Assembly (NCBI GenBank): GCA_015179025.1
Contig: WHUX01000422.1
Location: 1-29,181 of the forward strand
Direction of reading: 5' to 3'
Length of the DNA stretch: 29,181 nucleotides
Source of the DNA: Terfezia claveryi
Taxonomy: Eukaryota > Ascomycota > Pezizomycetes > Pezizales > Pezizaceae
Position numbers and translations under genes: made by a program. Every line of letters begins with the position of its first letter. The first letter of the stretch is position 1. Below are positions 27,861 to 29,181 of this stretch, in pieces. A model generated the notes under the pieces. It saw only the letters and a program-made list of their open reading frames with translations, made no database searches and was not told the origin of the DNA.

Positions 27861-28551
27861 ATGTGGGGAATTACGAGTTCCTTGAGTTTTTCAAACGCTG
27901 GTTATGAGTATCTGTCCATTCCCATTTCTTTGTTTCTCCTTGCAGTTCTGACAGGGTGCTTGCATACGATGCCAAGTCAGGAATAAATCTGCTGAGATAA
28001 TTAACTATTCCAAGGAATCCTCTAAGATCCTTTATTCTTGTAAGAGTCGGAAATGTTAATATAGTAGTCCTCTTCTTCGGGTCTACATGTAATCCATCTG
28101 ATGTCAAAACGTGTCCTAAGATTTCCAATCTTGGAGTAAAGAACTGGCATTTGCTTTCTTTGAGATAGAATTTCTCATCCTGTAGATGTTGAAGTACTTT
28201 CTTCAATAATTCTACATGTTCTTTATACGTTTTAGAGAATATAATAATATCATCAATATAGATGATTAAATTTTTATAGACCATGTCCTTAAAAATTTCA
28301 TGCATAACGCGAACCATGGTAGTTGGTGCGTTACGATCCCCTTGTTGCATAACTCTACTTCTGAAATATCCCATGTGACATAAAAAGGTAGAGTGTTGCT
28401 CAGATTCTTCATCGTTCCTGATATTAAAAAATCCGTCGGCTAAGTCGACCTTAGTCCAAATGGGATTCTCCGCTACTAGTTCAATTGCTTCATTAATATC
28501 TGGCAATGGGGTGTGGTCGGTTCTACGGCTAAATTGCAGTCTGACAGTCAT
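27861..28551 (-). CDS. X2 reverse transcriptase, palm and thumb (226 aa)
   Basis: Open segment 27871-28551. First catalytic Asp is D36 in WTKVDLADGFFNI; catalytic YIDD is residues 98-101 (LIIYIDDIIIFS). ILGHVLTSDGLHVD and GFLGIVNYLSRF follow as in Gypsy RT. The stretch that is usually PFGLxNAP reads QQGDRNAPTTM. The end (NSRNS) is past a frameshift before RNase H. Confidence 0.92.
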
Positions 28552-28858
28552 TTACATGTCGGGCTTCTTCCGGTTTATCTCGTTTAGGAATAGTGAACAT
28601 GACTACAGTATTTGTGTCATTTTCTACTCTATATATGCGACCTGATGCTTCTTCTTCGACTAATTTGTCATGGATTTGTTGTCTAAATTGATGTCCTGAG
28701 GGTCGCCATTTTGGTATCCAAGTAGCTCCTGCTTTTGGTTTGATAGAGTGATTAATTTTTCTTAGTGGCGGTAATTCCCGTGGAATTGTCTTGGGAAATA
28801 ATAAGGGAAACTCCATTATAGGGTTGAATTGTTTCTGTACCATAGAAACAGCTGTCAC
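28529..28858 (-). pseudogene. X2 reverse transcriptase, N-terminal segment
   Basis: 109 codons: LLFPKTIPRELPPLRKINHS, then FRQQIHDKLVEEEASGRI and MFTIPKRDKPEEARHVND. These are the finger motifs of Gypsy RT. A frameshift at about 28530-28550 separates them from the palm. Confidence 0.85.
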
Positions 28859-29181
28859 GAGTTCTCTTTCTAAATCGGTTTCGTCTGCGTCACTAATATT
28901 TTCGAATTATCCGGTTCACTATAATCTGCGACTGATTCACAACTGACCTGTGTATACACTGATCTTATACCATTCGCCATGGTTCTGATCCCTTCCATAC
29001 ACTTAGCTGGAATCGTGGAATGTTTTCCGGTTGGATAGTAACTAGTTCCTGATGGGCAGGAATTATTGCTCGCACTTTACTGAGAGCAGGTTCTCCTAGT
29101 ATCATGTCCCATCCGTCAAATGAGCTACATAGAACGTTCGTTCTTCTACATAACCTATCCAATCAAGTTTGATAGTACAAG
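28859..29181 (-). pseudogene. X2 protease C-terminal part and linker
   Basis: Frame 28965-29162 contains GWDMILGEPALSKVRAIIPA, the end of the retropepsin-like domain as in X1, then the acidic linker in another frame. The active-site segment lies beyond the window end. Confidence 0.75.

Larger units (their letters stand above)
23855..29181 (-). mobile_element. X2: Ty3/Gypsy chromovirus, minus strand, 5' part outside window
   Basis: Second copy of family X, from its 3' LTR (23855-24533) through chromodomain remnant, integrase, Cys/His module, RNase H and RT to the end of the protease at the window edge. It interrupts A3 after GTTGG (23850-23854). It is better preserved than X1, with four long open segments. 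Confidence 0.93.

Noticed and set aside
1..29181. Host genes, tRNA or rRNA genes, or a cargo gene carried by an element
   Set aside because: All long frames were assigned to the three element families or their shadows; no other domain was recognised.

Overview
This window is a stack of LTR retrotransposons. I see no host gene, tRNA, rRNA or CRISPR array in it. The elements (chromodomain-bearing Ty3/Gypsy pol genes, a Ty1/Copia element with a fungal-style Gag-Pol) and the way they have decayed (almost only C-to-T/G-to-A changes, mostly at CpA and CpG) point to a filamentous fungus with a repeat-rich genome. The RIP-like signature favours an ascomycete, but the species cannot be read from the sequence.

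Three families are present. Family A is a Ty3/Gypsy chromovirus (copies A1, A2, A3). Element C is a single Ty1/Copia element. Family X is a second, longer Ty3/Gypsy chromovirus (copies X1, X2) with an unusual Cys/His-rich stretch between RNase H and integrase.

Layout: A1, minus strand, occupies 1-1522 and 16307-16947. It is split by C (1523-16306, plus strand), which has 639-bp LTRs and a perfect 5-bp target duplication TATGT. C is itself split in its reverse transcriptase/RNase H coding region by X1 (5913-14855, minus strand), which has ~680-bp LTRs and a perfect target duplication AGTAT. To the right of A1, an LTR plus the 3' end of A2 (16948-17949, minus) abuts A1 pol exactly at an LTR end. 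A3 (17950 onward, plus) abuts the A2 chromodomain exactly at its own LTR start. X2 (23855 to beyond the window end, minus) interrupts the 3' untranslated end of A3. The simplest history is A1 containing C (containing X1), and A1 also containing A2, containing A3, containing X2. The right half of that nest lies outside the window.

None of the elements looks able to make all its own proteins. C has one continuous 1,489-codon reading frame with no frameshift, closed only by eight premature stops. A3, X1 and X2 carry both stops and frameshifts. The most informative observations are the transition-only divergence of both LTR pairs, the Cys/His module and non-canonical protease site of family X, the initiator-tRNA anticodon-type primer site of C, and a short conserved membrane-spanning reading frame or cis-element after pol in family A.
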